DNA of 64,000 bases. Origin: Bifidobacterium callimiconis (GTDB taxonomy: Bacteria > Actinomycetota > Actinomycetes > Actinomycetales > Bifidobacteriaceae). A program made the position numbers and the translations under genes. Numbering within the stretch: the stretch's first letter is position 1; every line of letters begins with the position of its first letter. Of the stretch, positions 44,754-53,861 are shown piece after piece. The stretch is from NCBI RefSeq assembly GCF_003952005.1, contig NZ_QXGJ01000003.1, positions 62,001 to 126,000 on the forward strand, given 5' to 3'. The notes beneath the pieces are model-generated. The model had not been told where the DNA came from. It worked only from the letters and a program-made list of their open reading frames with translations, and ran no database searches.

Positions 44754-45311
44754 ATGGCCTTCCCATCCCCGTTTCCCGAAAGCGACTACGAGCGAGTACC
44801 CATTCACAACGACGGCATGCCGGACGGCATACCGAGCACGGGCATGCCCGGTGCGTCCAACGAGGAGCAGCCCTTCCGACATTCGTCCTCCACACCGTAC
44901 GTGGCGCCTGAGCCGCTGCCCCAGCAGCCCGGCATGACCGCCTACGCCACCGCTCCGGTTCCCAATCCCCGCCCCTGGTCCGTGTGCTCGATCATATCCT
45001 TCGCCGCCGCGATACCATGCATGCTGACGGTCTGGTTCGTCGCGGGCCTATTCCTGGAATTACGCCGACAGAATTCGTATACGGACTACGGCGCTCTCGA
45101 AATGATAGTGGTGGCCTTGCTGAGTCTGTTTCTGGTGCCCGGCGGCCTGCTGTCACTGGTCACGGGCATCGTCGGTGTGGTCTCATGCCGACTCCCCAAT
45201 CGACTGACAGGGCTACGGCCCAGAGGATGCTGGATGGCGATCGTCGGCATCGTACTCAGTCTGCTCGTGCTCGGCTACGTCACCCTGCGAATATCGGGCC
45301 CATTCGTCTAA
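44754..45311 (+). CDS. Small membrane protein with Pro-rich N-terminus (unknown function)
   Basis: A 185-residue protein not assigned to a family. Residues 1-78 are Pro/Ser/Gly-rich and hydrophilic, followed by three hydrophobic segments (about 79-100 SIISFAAAIPCMLTVWFVAG; 116-145; 160-178 MAIVGIVLSLLVLGYV) and a short tail. The plan resembles DUF4190-type actinobacterial membrane proteins, but this is weak. AAAGGACC precedes ATG 44754. It overlaps the convergent pseudouridine synthase by 4 bp at the 3' ends and is divergent from dnaE. Confidence 0.7.
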   Translation: MAFPSPFPESDYERVPIHNDGMPDGIPSTGMPGASNEEQPFRHSSSTPYVAPEPLPQQPGMTAYATAPVPNPRPWSVCSIISFAAAIPCMLTVWFVAGLFLELRRQNSYTDYGALEMIVVALLSLFLVPGGLLSLVTGIVGVVSCRLPNRLTGLRPRGCWMAIVGIVLSLLVLGYVTLRISGPFV

Positions 45312-46249
45312 TCGTCCGTCGCACCGTCCGTACGACTGGCGTGACGCGCGCGCAGCACGTCGAGCGCATGCTGCAGATCGGCCGGATAGCGCGAGGCCAC
45401 ATGCGTCCAGATGCGGGTGCGGGGGTGCCGGAAGTCGAGTTCCATGGCGTGCAGCCACTGGCGTTCGAGTCCCAGTTCCTCGGCAAGCTTCGGATTGGCG
45501 CCGTACATGTGGTCACCCACCAGCGGATGGCCGATCGACGAGAAGTGCACGCGGATCTGATGCGTGCGTCCGGTTTCCAAGTTGATCTTGGCCAGCGTGG
45601 CCTCGCCGAACCGTTCGAGTACATCCCAGTGCGTGACGGCCGGCTTGCCGCTCGGCGTGACCGTGAACCGGAAATCAGACACCTTGGCGCGGCCGATCGG
45701 CGCCTCGATGGTGGCCTTGTCCTGGGCGAGATCTCCCTGCGCGACGGCATGATATGTCTTGATGACCTCGTGTTCGGAGAACTGCCGACGCATCTCCTTG
45801 TAGGCGAGTTCGGACTTGCATACGAGCATGAGTCCGCTGGTGCCCACGTCGAGTCGGCTGACGATGCCCTGACGTCCTGCGGCGCCGTAATCGGTGATGT
45901 GCACGCCACGATGCAGCAGACTGCCCAACACGGTAGGGCCGGTCCATCCCACGGACGCATGTGCGGCCACACCCACCGGCTTGTCGACAATCACCACGTC
46001 GTCGTCCTCGTAGACGATAGCCATATCGTCGGCGATGGGTTCGGGTTGACGCTCCTGCTTGACGATGTCGAATTCGACCATGTCGCCGGCGAGCAGCGTG
46101 GTCGATCGGTCGCAGGATCGACCGAGCAGCTTGACCTGTCCGGTCGTGATCAGATCGCTGGCCTTGGATCGGGATTCCCCCGTCATTTTGGCCACGGCCA
46201 CGTCGAAACGCTTGCCGATCAGGGCGTCGGGTGCTGGAACGATGGGCAT
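45308..46249 (-). CDS. RluD-family RNA pseudouridine synthase
   Basis: A 313-residue enzyme with an S4 RNA-binding domain (RFDVAVAKMTGESRSKASDL to LLGRSCD, about 13-45) and the pseudouridine synthase core: GIVSRLDVGTSGLMLVCKS holds the catalytic aspartate (RLDxxTSG), and GRTHQIRVH is motif III. It belongs to RluA/RluD enzymes that modify 23S rRNA; the precise uridines are not inferable. ATG 46249 shares one base with the lspA stop. Longer upstream readings overlap lspA and are rejected. Confidence 0.92.
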   Translation of the reverse strand: MPIVPAPDALIGKRFDVAVAKMTGESRSKASDLITTGQVKLLGRSCDRSTTLLAGDMVEFDIVKQERQPEPIADDMAIVYEDDDVVIVDKPVGVAAHASVGWTGPTVLGSLLHRGVHITDYGAAGRQGIVSRLDVGTSGLMLVCKSELAYKEMRRQFSEHEVIKTYHAVAQGDLAQDKATIEAPIGRAKVSDFRFTVTPSGKPAVTHWDVLERFGEATLAKINLETGRTHQIRVHFSSIGHPLVGDHMYGANPKLAEELGLERQWLHAMELDFRHPRTRIWTHVASRYPADLQHALDVLRARHASRTDGATDD

Positions 46250-46800
46250 CAGCGCGCCTCCGTCTTGTCGTATGCGTGCGGTGCGGTGTCGGCGGCTCCT
46301 TCCCGAGTCGGCCGGAACGGCACGGAAAGGACGATGAGCAGTACGAGTCCGATACCGGCGACCATCAGCCAGATATCGGCCACGTTGCCCACGGACCATC
46401 CGTAGTTGAGGAAGTCGACCACCCTGCCGTCGAGGAACCCGGTGGCGTACATGACACGGTCGATGAGATTGCCGACGGCGCCGCCGAACGCGAGGCCGAG
46501 GCAGATGGCCCAACGCTTGTCCGTGGTCATCACGCCGGCCACGAGCAGGGCGATCGACGCAACGATGGCGAGCAGGGAGATCAGCCACGTGGTGGAGGAT
46601 CCCATGCCCAGTGACGCGCCGGGATTGTGCAGCAGTCTCAGTGACAGCAGTCCGGGAATCACGCTGATGTCATGATCGGTATTTAACGAGGCGAGTGCCA
46701 TGTTCTTGGTGATGCGGTCGAGGACCAACGCCACCAGGGCCACGCATGCGAAGACGGCCACGCGGGTACGCGGCCGTCTTGCGACAGTGTTCTCAGTCAT
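46249..46800 (-). CDS. lspA: Lipoprotein signal peptidase LspA
   Basis: Aspartyl membrane protease that cleaves prolipoproteins after diacylglyceryl transfer. 183 residues, four hydrophobic segments. Diagnostic blocks are DRITKNMALASLN, LGLAFGGAVGNLIDRVMYATGF (catalytic Asp in GNLIDR) and VVDFLNYGWSVGNVADIWL (second catalytic Asp in NVAD). The basic N-terminal TRxRVAVF region and the C-terminal charged tail are usual. A weak RBS precedes the ATG. It sits between divIVA and the pseudouridine synthase. Confidence 0.95.
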   Translation of the reverse strand: MTENTVARRPRTRVAVFACVALVALVLDRITKNMALASLNTDHDISVIPGLLSLRLLHNPGASLGMGSSTTWLISLLAIVASIALLVAGVMTTDKRWAICLGLAFGGAVGNLIDRVMYATGFLDGRVVDFLNYGWSVGNVADIWLMVAGIGLVLLIVLSVPFRPTREGAADTAPHAYDKTEAR

Positions 46801-46814
46801 ACAGTCGGGAACGA

Positions 46815-48176
46815 TCAGCGGTTGCCGCCGTTGAAGTCCTGCATGGACTGGTAGTTGTTCGTGTCGGAGATCTGCGTGGTCAGCTGGCCGAGGAACTCGG
46901 TCAGGCGGCTACGGTACTCGGCCTCGAACTGCTTGAGGCCCTCGATGTTGCCCTCGATGACCTTGGAGTCGGTGTACAGCTTGTCCTTGACCTGCTGGGC
47001 GTAGTCGTCGGCGGCGCTGCGGGTGCGGTGATCGTACTCGTCGGCCACGTCGCGGATCTTCTTGGCCTCGGCCTCGGTGTCCTTGCGCACCTGAGCATCG
47101 TACTGCTCGGCGGCGGTACGAGTCTGCTTGCTGTAGGCATCGGCCTCGGAGTGGGTCTTCTTGGAGTACTCGTCGGCCTGCTTGCGGGTCTTGGCGGAGT
47201 AGTCGTCAGCCTCGTTACGGGTCTTGGCCTGGTAGACGTCGGCATCGTTGCGGGTCTTCTTGCCGTAAGCGTCGGCCTCGGTATGCACGCGCTGCGAGTA
47301 GGCGTCGGCATCCTGGTGGATGCGCTTGGAGTAGGCGTCGGCCTTCTGGATGACGTCCTCGTGCTTGGCCTGGCCGTCGGCGATGAGCTGGTCACGCTGG
47401 GCCTTACCCTTATCGACGTACTGGTCGTGCAGCTGCATGGCCAGGGCGAGCATGGCGGTGGCGCGCTCGGGCTCGGTGGTGGCGCCGGCACCGGCACCGG
47501 CGATCTTGCGAAGGCTGCCGGTCTCGGTGGAGGGCTCGACCTTGGAGAGCTGCTGGCGCAGCTGCTCCTCGCGGGCCTTGGAGGCCTCGAGTTCGCGGTT
47601 CAGCGCGGCGATCTGGTCGTTGTTCTGGCCGTTGGCGGTGTTCTGGGCCTGCTGAAGCGCGGCGATCTGCTGCTTGGCGGACTGCAGCTGACCGTTCAGG
47701 GTCTGGATCTGGCCGTTGGCGGCCTGCAGCTGGTTGGCGGCCTCGGAGGCACGGCGACGCTCGGCCTCGAGCTGGCTGGCGGCGCCGTCGCTCTTGGCGG
47801 ACTGAGCGGTCAGCTGGTCGATCTGGGCGTTGAGCTGATCCACCTGGCTCTTCAGCTGGGCATTCTGGCTGGCCAGCGCCTGCACCTGCTCGGAATCATT
47901 CGTCTTGGCTTCCAGAGCGGTCTGCTGGGCCTGGGCCAGCTGGTCCTTCAGCTGGCTGTTCTCGTTGGTCAGCTGGGAGATCTTCTCGTTCAGCGCGGCC
48001 ACATCCGGTCCCAGAGACTGGGTGGAACCCGACTGGGCAGCCTGACTTCCCAGTGCCTCCACCGTTTCGGTAACCTCATCGAGGAAGTCATCGACCTCGT
48101 CGATGTCGTAGCCTTCCTTGAAACGTACCGTCTGGAAAATATGGTTACGAATATCATTCGGTGTCAACAGGGCCAT
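46815..48176 (-). CDS. DivIVA/Wag31-like polar growth protein with 11-residue tandem repeats
   Basis: Coiled-coil cytoskeletal protein, 453 residues. The N-terminal DivIVA domain is clear: LLTPNDIRNHIFQTVRFKEG and GYDIDEVDDFLDEV (about 1-45), which binds curved membrane. Residues about 65-230 are Gln/Ala-rich coiled coil. Residues about 277-397 consist of eleven consecutive 11-residue repeats of the type ADAYSKRTRxE (ADAYSKRIHQD, ADAYSQRVHTE, ADAYGKKTRND and so on). The C-terminus (KQFEAEYRSRLTEFLGQL) resembles the Wag31 end. In actinobacteria this protein organises polar cell-wall synthesis. The ATG at 48176 is supported by the conserved start MALLTPND. A promoter-like sequence lies upstream. 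Confidence 0.92.
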   Translation of the reverse strand: MALLTPNDIRNHIFQTVRFKEGYDIDEVDDFLDEVTETVEALGSQAAQSGSTQSLGPDVAALNEKISQLTNENSQLKDQLAQAQQTALEAKTNDSEQVQALASQNAQLKSQVDQLNAQIDQLTAQSAKSDGAASQLEAERRRASEAANQLQAANGQIQTLNGQLQSAKQQIAALQQAQNTANGQNNDQIAALNRELEASKAREEQLRQQLSKVEPSTETGSLRKIAGAGAGATTEPERATAMLALAMQLHDQYVDKGKAQRDQLIADGQAKHEDVIQKADAYSKRIHQDADAYSQRVHTEADAYGKKTRNDADVYQAKTRNEADDYSAKTRKQADEYSKKTHSEADAYSKQTRTAAEQYDAQVRKDTEAEAKKIRDVADEYDHRTRSAADDYAQQVKDKLYTDSKVIEGNIEGLKQFEAEYRSRLTEFLGQLTTQISDTNNYQSMQDFNGGNR

Positions 48177-48235
48177 TGCAGATCCCAACCTCACTCTCAG
48201 CTCATAGGGAGCTTATGAAATTACGTATCGGAACC

Positions 48236-48263
48236 ATGCTAGCACGTAGCCCGTGACTGTCTA
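48236..48263 (-). promoter_or_regulatory. Candidate sigma-A-type promoter of the divIVA gene
   Basis: On the minus strand TAGACA, 16 bases, then TAGCAT preceded by TGC (extended -10). The start of transcription would lie about 50 bases before the divIVA ATG. The rest of 48177-48377 holds a small AGCTC/GAGCT hairpin and nothing else recognised. Confidence 0.45.
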
Positions 48264-48377
48264 GGCGTTGCGCCATTTGCGCGTGGCTTTCGGGGGTGTC
48301 TTCGCCCACCCCTCATTCAGGCCTTCGGCATCCCGCCATGGGCGCTCGCGCCGGACCGTGTCGGCACGGCCCGGAAC

Positions 48378-48662
48378 CTAGATCAGCACCTGCAGCAGCA
48401 CCAGTGCGAAATACAGCACGATAAAGCTCACATCGAGATAGATCGCGCCGAGCGGCAGCGGCTTGATGTAGCGGCGGAGCCATCGCAGCGGCGGCTCGGT
48501 CAGTCGGTAGATCACGTCGATCAGGGAATACACCACTCCCCTGGGATACCACCGGGGAGCCAACACACGCACCCAATCGAGAATCATGCGTGCAAACAGC
48601 ACGAATATATAGGCGTCGATCAGGAAACTCAGCAGAAGGCGCAGAAGAACAACAAAACTCAT
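48378..48662 (-). CDS. YggT family membrane protein
   Basis: A 94-residue protein with two hydrophobic segments (about 3-22 and 70-92) and the YggT pattern RMILDWVRVLAPRW and YRLTEPPLRWLRRYIKPL, followed by DVSFIVLYFALVLLQVLI. The family is common next to sepF and divIVA in Gram-positives and is thought to help in division or envelope processes. Position between divIVA and sepF agrees. Confidence 0.88.
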   Translation of the reverse strand: MSFVVLLRLLLSFLIDAYIFVLFARMILDWVRVLAPRWYPRGVVYSLIDVIYRLTEPPLRWLRRYIKPLPLGAIYLDVSFIVLYFALVLLQVLI

Positions 48663-48767
48663 GCCTTCACCGTATCAGGGACCGGCCCGCGCTCCCTGAA
48701 CGTTCGCCGAATGGGAAACGGACGGGAGCTAGGAATTCGATGTTCCGCGAGGTCGGATTCGTGCCGC

Positions 48768-49244
48768 TCAGGCGCCGAAGATGTCGGAGTTCGAGGACGA
48801 CGGAGTCTCCTCGACCTTGATGTTCACCTGAGCCGGACTGAGCAGGAACACGCGGGGCGTCACGCGTTCGATGGATCCGCGCACGCCGAAGACCACGCCG
48901 GCGGAAAAGTCCACGATGCGATACGCGGTGCTTTCCTCCACGCCGGTGAGGTTCAGCACCACGGGCACGCCGTCGCGGATGGCGCGGCCCACCAGCTGTG
49001 CCTCCTCATAGGACTTGGGGTGGATTGTGGTGATCCGATTGAGCTGTCCCTTGAACGGTGTGGTGCGGGAGCGGCTGGGGGCCGCCGCCGGAGCGGGTGT
49101 GGGAGCGGCCGGCGTCACGCTGCGATCCGAATCGAACGAGGGAGACTCGTCCACCACGGTCTCCTCGGGCACGACATCGTCATCGTCGTCAACAACGTCC
49201 GCCATGCCGAGATACGTCATCGCGTTCTTCATGAAACCGGCCAT
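48768..49244 (-). CDS. sepF: Cell division protein SepF
   Basis: FtsZ-binding membrane anchor of the Z ring; in actinobacteria it replaces FtsA. The 158 residues start MAGFMKNAMTYLGM, an amphipathic membrane-targeting helix, followed by an acidic/Ala-Pro linker (about 18-60) and the SepF core with ITTIHPKSYEEAQLVGRAIR, GVPVVLNLTGVEES and RIVDFSAGVVFGVRGSIERV (about 70-135). GGAGGG precedes the ATG. ftsZ lies only 22 bp upstream on the same strand, so they are cotranscribed. Confidence 0.95.
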   Translation of the reverse strand: MAGFMKNAMTYLGMADVVDDDDDVVPEETVVDESPSFDSDRSVTPAAPTPAPAAAPSRSRTTPFKGQLNRITTIHPKSYEEAQLVGRAIRDGVPVVLNLTGVEESTAYRIVDFSAGVVFGVRGSIERVTPRVFLLSPAQVNIKVEETPSSSNSDIFGA

Positions 49245-49266
49245 GATAACCCTCCAGTACTATCGA

Positions 49267-50616
49267 TCAGCGCAGGAAGTCGGGGATGTCCAGATCGCCC
49301 AGTTCGGAATCGGGGATCCTCGGGGTGCGCGGGACGGCGACGTGCTCGTTCGTCGCATCGTCATATGACGGAACGGCCGGCATGGTCGTGGACGACGGCA
49401 TGGCCGTGTGGGCCGGGGTCTGCTGCTGCGGAGCCTGATGCACCGGGTTCACCGGAGCCGCGGGAGTCTGGATCGGCTGCTGCTGCGGAGCGGCCTGCTG
49501 GGCCGGAGCCGGAGCCGCGGCCTTATGCGCCGGCTGCTGGTCCTCGCCTGAGGGCTTCTGCGCATACTGCACGGCGCCGTTGGTCAGGTGCAGCTCGGGC
49601 AGCTGGGGCACCTTCACGTCGGAGCGGTCGGCCGGACGGTAGCTTTCCACGCCCTTCTTGGCGTCGAAGCCGGCGGCGATGACGGTGACACGCACCTCGT
49701 CGCCATAGGAGTCGTCGAGCGCCAGACCCCAGATGATCTGCGCTTCGGGGTGGATGGCCTCGCGCACCAGCTCGGCGGCCTCGTTGGCCTCCTGCAGGGT
49801 GAGGTCGGTCGGGCCGGCGATGTTGAGCAGCGCACCGTGGGCGCCCTCGATGCTGGCCTCGAGCAGCGGGGAGCTGATGGCGATCTCCGCGGCCTGGCTG
49901 GCGCGGTCCTCTCCCCGCGCGGAACCGATGCCGAACAGTGCGGTGCCGGCGTCCTTGAGGATCGCCGTGACATCGGAGAAGTCCACGTGGATGTAGGAGT
50001 TCATGGTGATCAGATCGGTGATGCCCTGCACGCCGGCGAGCAGTGCCGAGTCGGCGGTCTTGAAGGCGTCGATCACGCTGACGGAGCGATCGGACAGGTC
50101 CAGCAGACGATCGTTCGGGATGATGATCAGGGCGTCGACTTCCTTGCGCAGGTTCTCGATGCCGGAATCCGCGGACGCGGAACGACGCGGACCCTCGAAG
50201 CTAAACGGACGGGTGACCACGGCGATGGTGAGCGCACCCTGCTGACGGGCGGCGCGGGCCACGAGCGGGCTGGCGCCGGTACCGGTGCCACCGCCCTCGC
50301 CACAGGTAACGAAGACCATATCGGCGCCCTTGAGCGCCTCTTCGATATCGGACTGGTGGTCCTGGGCGGCCTTGGCGCCCTTCTCCGGGTCGGCACCGGC
50401 GCCAAGGCCACGGCTGGACGCATCGGAAAGGGAGATCTTGACATCGGCATCGGAACGCAGCAGATCCTTGGCGTCCGTATTGATGGCAACGAACTCCACG
50501 TTCTGCAGGCCCTCCGCGATCATGCGGTTCACCGCGTTGCCGCCGGCTCCGCCCACACCGACGACCTTGATGAGGGTCTTATCGCTGAAGTTCTCAGCCT
50601 GGGCAATGTCGCTCAC
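49267..50616 (-). CDS. ftsZ: Cell division GTPase FtsZ
   Basis: Tubulin-like GTPase forming the Z ring. The 449 residues have IKVVGVGGAGGNAVNRMI (about 16-33), GGGTGTGASPLVARAA (the tubulin signature, about 107-122), the T7 loop region ITMNSYIHVDFSDV (about 205-218) and a long Ala/Pro/Gln-rich linker (about 330-435) ending in the actinobacterial C-terminal peptide DLDIPDFLR that binds SepF. The linker is longer than in many FtsZ proteins. A GTG start with AGGAG 7 bases upstream. Upstream minus-strand TATAAA at about 50680 could be part of its promoter. Confidence 0.97.
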   Translation of the reverse strand: MSDIAQAENFSDKTLIKVVGVGGAGGNAVNRMIAEGLQNVEFVAINTDAKDLLRSDADVKISLSDASSRGLGAGADPEKGAKAAQDHQSDIEEALKGADMVFVTCGEGGGTGTGASPLVARAARQQGALTIAVVTRPFSFEGPRRSASADSGIENLRKEVDALIIIPNDRLLDLSDRSVSVIDAFKTADSALLAGVQGITDLITMNSYIHVDFSDVTAILKDAGTALFGIGSARGEDRASQAAEIAISSPLLEASIEGAHGALLNIAGPTDLTLQEANEAAELVREAIHPEAQIIWGLALDDSYGDEVRVTVIAAGFDAKKGVESYRPADRSDVKVPQLPELHLTNGAVQYAQKPSGEDQQPAHKAAAPAPAQQAAPQQQPIQTPAAPVNPVHQAPQQQTPAHTAMPSSTTMPAVPSYDDATNEHVAVPRTPRIPDSELGDLDIPDFLR

Positions 50617-50706
50617 TGTATGCTCCTGTCACTCACGGTTATGTCTAACTCTATCGCAGTATTACCGTCTAAACGTGTTTATTTTATAGCGTGTACGCGC
50701 TTTTGA

Positions 50707-51930
50707 TCAGTACGAGGCGTCCAACGGGTCCGCGCTGATCACGTCCCGACGCTGTTCCTCGGTCAGCTCCTGGGAATCCAGCCATCCGTAGGGAAGATGA
50801 ACCTTTTTCGCATAGCGTACGCGGCCTCGGGGCTTGCCTTCCGCCGCCTCGGGGAACGGAATGCTCGGATCGAGCTCGTCGATGCGCCGACGAACATCCT
50901 CCAAGTTTTCACATTCCATGAACGCTCGGCGCGTGCTACCCCCCACCGGGAACCCTTTGAGATACCACGCCACATGCTTGCGCAGATCGTGCACGGCCAT
51001 GGTCTCGTCGCCGTCGTAGAACTCGGTGAGCAGCGTCGCGTGGCGCATCATCACCTGTCCCACCTCACCCAACGTGGGATTCACCCGCTCAGGCGAACCG
51101 GCGAAGGCGTTCTTCAAATCGGCGAACAGCCACGGACGACCCTGGCACCCCCTACCGATAGCCACACCGGCGCAACTGGTCTGGCGCACCATGGCGAGGG
51201 CGTCCTCGGCGCTCCAGATGTCGCCGTTGCCGAACACGGGAATGTCAAGTTCATCCACCAGCTCGCCGATGCGACTCCAGTCGGAATGCCCGCCATAGTA
51301 TTCGGCCGTGGTGCGCGCATGCAGCGTCACCGCGGCGCAGCCCTCCTCCTGGGCGATGCGGCCGGCCTCGAGGAACGTCTCATGCTCATGGTCGATGCCC
51401 ACGCGGATCTTTGCGGTCACCGGAATGTTCTCCGGAGCGCACACCTTCACCACGCGGCGGATGATCTCGCGGAACAGCTCCGTCTTCCACGGCAGCGCGG
51501 AACCGCCACCCCGACGAGTCACCTTGGGCACCGGACAGCCGAAGTTCAGATCCACATGGTCGGCCATATGCTCGTCGACCACGATGCGAGCCGCCATCTC
51601 CACAATCGACGGGCTCACGCCGTACAGCTGCAGGGAGCGGATCTTCTCACTCGGCGCGAAACGGCACAGTCGCAGGGCCTTGGGATTCCTCGCCACCAAC
51701 GCCCTCGCCGTGATCATCTCGGCCACATACAGACCATCGGGACCATATTCCTCGCACAGCACGCGGAACGGCCAGTTCGTCACACCCGCCATGGGCGACA
51801 ACACCACCGGCGTCGCGACGTGAACGGGGCCAAGGTCCACCGGCGGCATGGTCACGGCGGACGCGACGGACTCGGCCACCCCGGCGGGCTCGGCGGCGGG
51901 AATGCTGCTGACGGTTGCTTCTGCTTCCAT
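50707..51930 (-). CDS. tRNA-dihydrouridine synthase (Dus family)
   Basis: FMN-dependent reductase making dihydrouridine in tRNA D-loops. The 407 residues include VVLSPMAGVTNWPFRVLC (about 38-55), LNFGCPVPKVTRRGGGSALPW with the catalytic cysteine (GCPxxK), VTAKIRVGIDHEHE, VTLHARTTAEYYGGHSDW and IGRGCQGRPWLF. The motifs agree with DusB/Dus actinobacterial proteins. The first about 30 residues are Ala/Val-rich and non-conserved. ATG 51930 with AAAGGAACC is preferred to an in-frame start 27 codons upstream. glyS lies upstream on the same strand. Confidence 0.92.
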   Translation of the reverse strand: MEAEATVSSIPAAEPAGVAESVASAVTMPPVDLGPVHVATPVVLSPMAGVTNWPFRVLCEEYGPDGLYVAEMITARALVARNPKALRLCRFAPSEKIRSLQLYGVSPSIVEMAARIVVDEHMADHVDLNFGCPVPKVTRRGGGSALPWKTELFREIIRRVVKVCAPENIPVTAKIRVGIDHEHETFLEAGRIAQEEGCAAVTLHARTTAEYYGGHSDWSRIGELVDELDIPVFGNGDIWSAEDALAMVRQTSCAGVAIGRGCQGRPWLFADLKNAFAGSPERVNPTLGEVGQVMMRHATLLTEFYDGDETMAVHDLRKHVAWYLKGFPVGGSTRRAFMECENLEDVRRRIDELDPSIPFPEAAEGKPRGRVRYAKKVHLPYGWLDSQELTEEQRRDVISADPLDASY

Positions 51931-51984
51931 GGTTCCTTTTCTCGGATGTCTCCCGCGGTCCGCGAGAAAACGCCTATGAAACGA

Positions 51985-52020
51985 ACTGGCGGGAAGCGCC
52001 TCCGGGCGCACCCCACCAGT
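51985..52020 (-). terminator. Hairpin between glyS and dus
   Basis: ACTGGCGGG/CCCACCAGT encloses GCGCC/GGCGC, giving a stacked hairpin about 140 bases after the glyS stop on the minus strand. Its downstream side reads TTCGTTTC, with only a weak T-tract. It may separate the two transcripts; the remainder of 51931-52158 has nothing recognised. Confidence 0.45.
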
Positions 52021-52158
52021 CGAATGTCATGCGATGTCTTGCGATGTCATGGCCGTGGGGAACACGCAGGCGCTTCCCACGACCAGGCCACTATGCGATC
52101 AACGCCGACCAGTGCGATCACACAAACCGTTCGCACCGATCGGCATAGCGGCGGCCGC

Positions 52159-53634
52159 TTAGTACAGGCCGCCGGCCTCCTGAATGTGCACGCTGTCCGG
52201 CCAGGCGTCGCCGCCCATGGACACCGGCTTGAGCGGCACGTGCGTACGGTGTTCGCCGATGCGGGCGGCCACGTAGTCGGCCACCTTGTCGAGCGCCACA
52301 CGCTCCTGGTTCATGGTGTCGCGATCACGGATCGTCACGGCCTGATCGTCGAGCGTATCGAAGTCGACGGTCACGCACAGCGGGGTGCCGATCTCGTCCT
52401 CACGACGGTAGCGACGACCGATGGCGCCGGACTCGTCGTAGTCGATCATCCACTCGTTCTGACGCAGGTCGTTCGCCAGGTTCTGAGCCACGTTCTGCAG
52501 GTCAGGCTTCTTGCTCAGCGGCAGCACGGCGGCCTTGACCGGGGCCAGACGCGGGTCGAGGCGCAGCACGGTGCGCTTGTCGACGCCGCCCTTGGTGTTC
52601 GGGGCCTCATCCACGTCGTAGGCGTCCACGAGGAAGCACATCAGGGAGCGGGTCAGACCGGCCGCGGGCTCGATCACGTACGGCACATAGCGCTCGCCGG
52701 TGGCCTGGTTGAAGTAGCTCAGGTCCTCGCCGGAGTGCTTGGCGTGGGCGGACAGGTCGAAGTCGGTGCGGTTGGCCACGCCCTCGAGCTCGCCCCAGTC
52801 GGAGCCCTGGAAGCCGAACTTGTACTCGATGTCCACGGTGCGCTTGGAGTAGTGGGCGAGCTTCTCCTTCGGGTGCTCGTAGTGGCGCAGGTTCTCCGGC
52901 TTGACGCCGAGGTCGAGGTACCACTGGGTACGGGCGTCGATCCAGTACTGGTGCCAGTCCTCATCGGTGCCGGGCTCGACGAAGAACTCCATCTCCATCT
53001 GCTCGAACTCACGGGTGCGGAAGATGAAGTTGCCGGGCGTGATCTCGTTGCGGAAGGACTTGCCCATGTTGGCGATGCCGAACGGCGGCTTGGAACGGGA
53101 GGAGGTCATCACGTTCTTGAAGTCCACGAAGATGCCCTGCGCGGTCTCCGGACGCAGGTAGTGCAGGCTGTTCTCGTCCTCCACCGGGCCGAGGTGGGTG
53201 CGCAGCATCATGTTGAAGTCGCGGGGCTCGGTCCACTTGCCGCGGGTGCCGCAGTCGGGGCACACGATGTCGGCCATGCCGTTCTCCGGCAGCTGATCGT
53301 GGTGCTTCTCGGCGTAGGACTCCTCGAGCTTGTCGGCGCGGTTGCGCTTGTGGCAGTTCAGGCACTCGACCAGCGGGTCGTTGAACACGGCGACGTGGCC
53401 GGAGGCGACCCACACCGGGGTGGGCAGGATGATGGACGTGTCGACGCCCACGACGTCAGGACGGGTGACGACCATGGAGCGCCACCATTCACGCTTGATA
53501 TTGTCCTTGAGTGCCACGCCGAGCGGGCCGTAATCCCATGCGGAACGGGTGCCGCCGTAGATCTCGCCGGCGGGGAACACGAAACCGCGACGCTTCGCGA
53601 GGGATACGACTTCATCAAGTTTGGACTGAGCCAC
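52159..53634 (-). CDS. glyS: Glycyl-tRNA synthetase (single-chain, dimeric type)
   Basis: Class II aminoacyl-tRNA synthetase of 491 residues charging tRNA-Gly. It starts [23 protein letters not shown], then [17 protein letters not shown] (motif 1 area), a zinc-like insert [11 protein letters not shown] and [53 protein letters not shown] (motif 2) and [16 protein letters not shown] (motif 3). This is the eukaryotic/archaeal-like alpha2 form, not the alpha2beta2 GlyQS. GTG start with AGAAGG upstream. Confidence 0.96.
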   Translation of the reverse strand: MAQSKLDEVVSLAKRRGFVFPAGEIYGGTRSAWDYGPLGVALKDNIKREWWRSMVVTRPDVVGVDTSIILPTPVWVASGHVAVFNDPLVECLNCHKRNRADKLEESYAEKHHDQLPENGMADIVCPDCGTRGKWTEPRDFNMMLRTHLGPVEDENSLHYLRPETAQGIFVDFKNVMTSSRSKPPFGIANMGKSFRNEITPGNFIFRTREFEQMEMEFFVEPGTDEDWHQYWIDARTQWYLDLGVKPENLRHYEHPKEKLAHYSKRTVDIEYKFGFQGSDWGELEGVANRTDFDLSAHAKHSGEDLSYFNQATGERYVPYVIEPAAGLTRSLMCFLVDAYDVDEAPNTKGGVDKRTVLRLDPRLAPVKAAVLPLSKKPDLQNVAQNLANDLRQNEWMIDYDESGAIGRRYRREDEIGTPLCVTVDFDTLDDQAVTIRDRDTMNQERVALDKVADYVAARIGEHRTHVPLKPVSMGGDAWPDSVHIQEAGGLY

Positions 53635-53770
53635 AATGCACCTTCTGGTTTGAACGGTTTGGGGTCTTGTTTTGCGCCCTTGAGTCTATCGGCACGCGCT
53701 GACAGCATGGGATCCGCGGCCGAGGGGCGCCACACGCGGGTTGTCCGAACGACGGCATAGCGTCGATGGC

Positions 53771-53857
53771 ACAATGCAGGGGAACCCGGAAGGGTTGAGA
53801 AAGGCGACGCGCCTGACCCTTGGAACCTGTTGGTCAACACCATCGTAGGGAGGCATT
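53771..53857 (+). ncRNA. TPP riboswitch (THI element)
   Basis: Upstream of thiM: GGGGAACCCGGAAGGGT, TGAGAAAGGC, GCGCCTGACCCTTGGAACC, TGTTGGTCAACACCATCGTAGGGAGG. The conserved CUGAGA-like (GTTGAGA), ACCCUU-GAACCUG and the closing CG-UAGGGA segments of the TPP aptamer are all present. The aptamer ends next to the thiM Shine-Dalgarno (AGGGAGG), so ligand binding probably blocks translation. No separate terminator was seen between aptamer and start codon. Confidence 0.95.
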
Positions 53858-53861
53858 TTCC

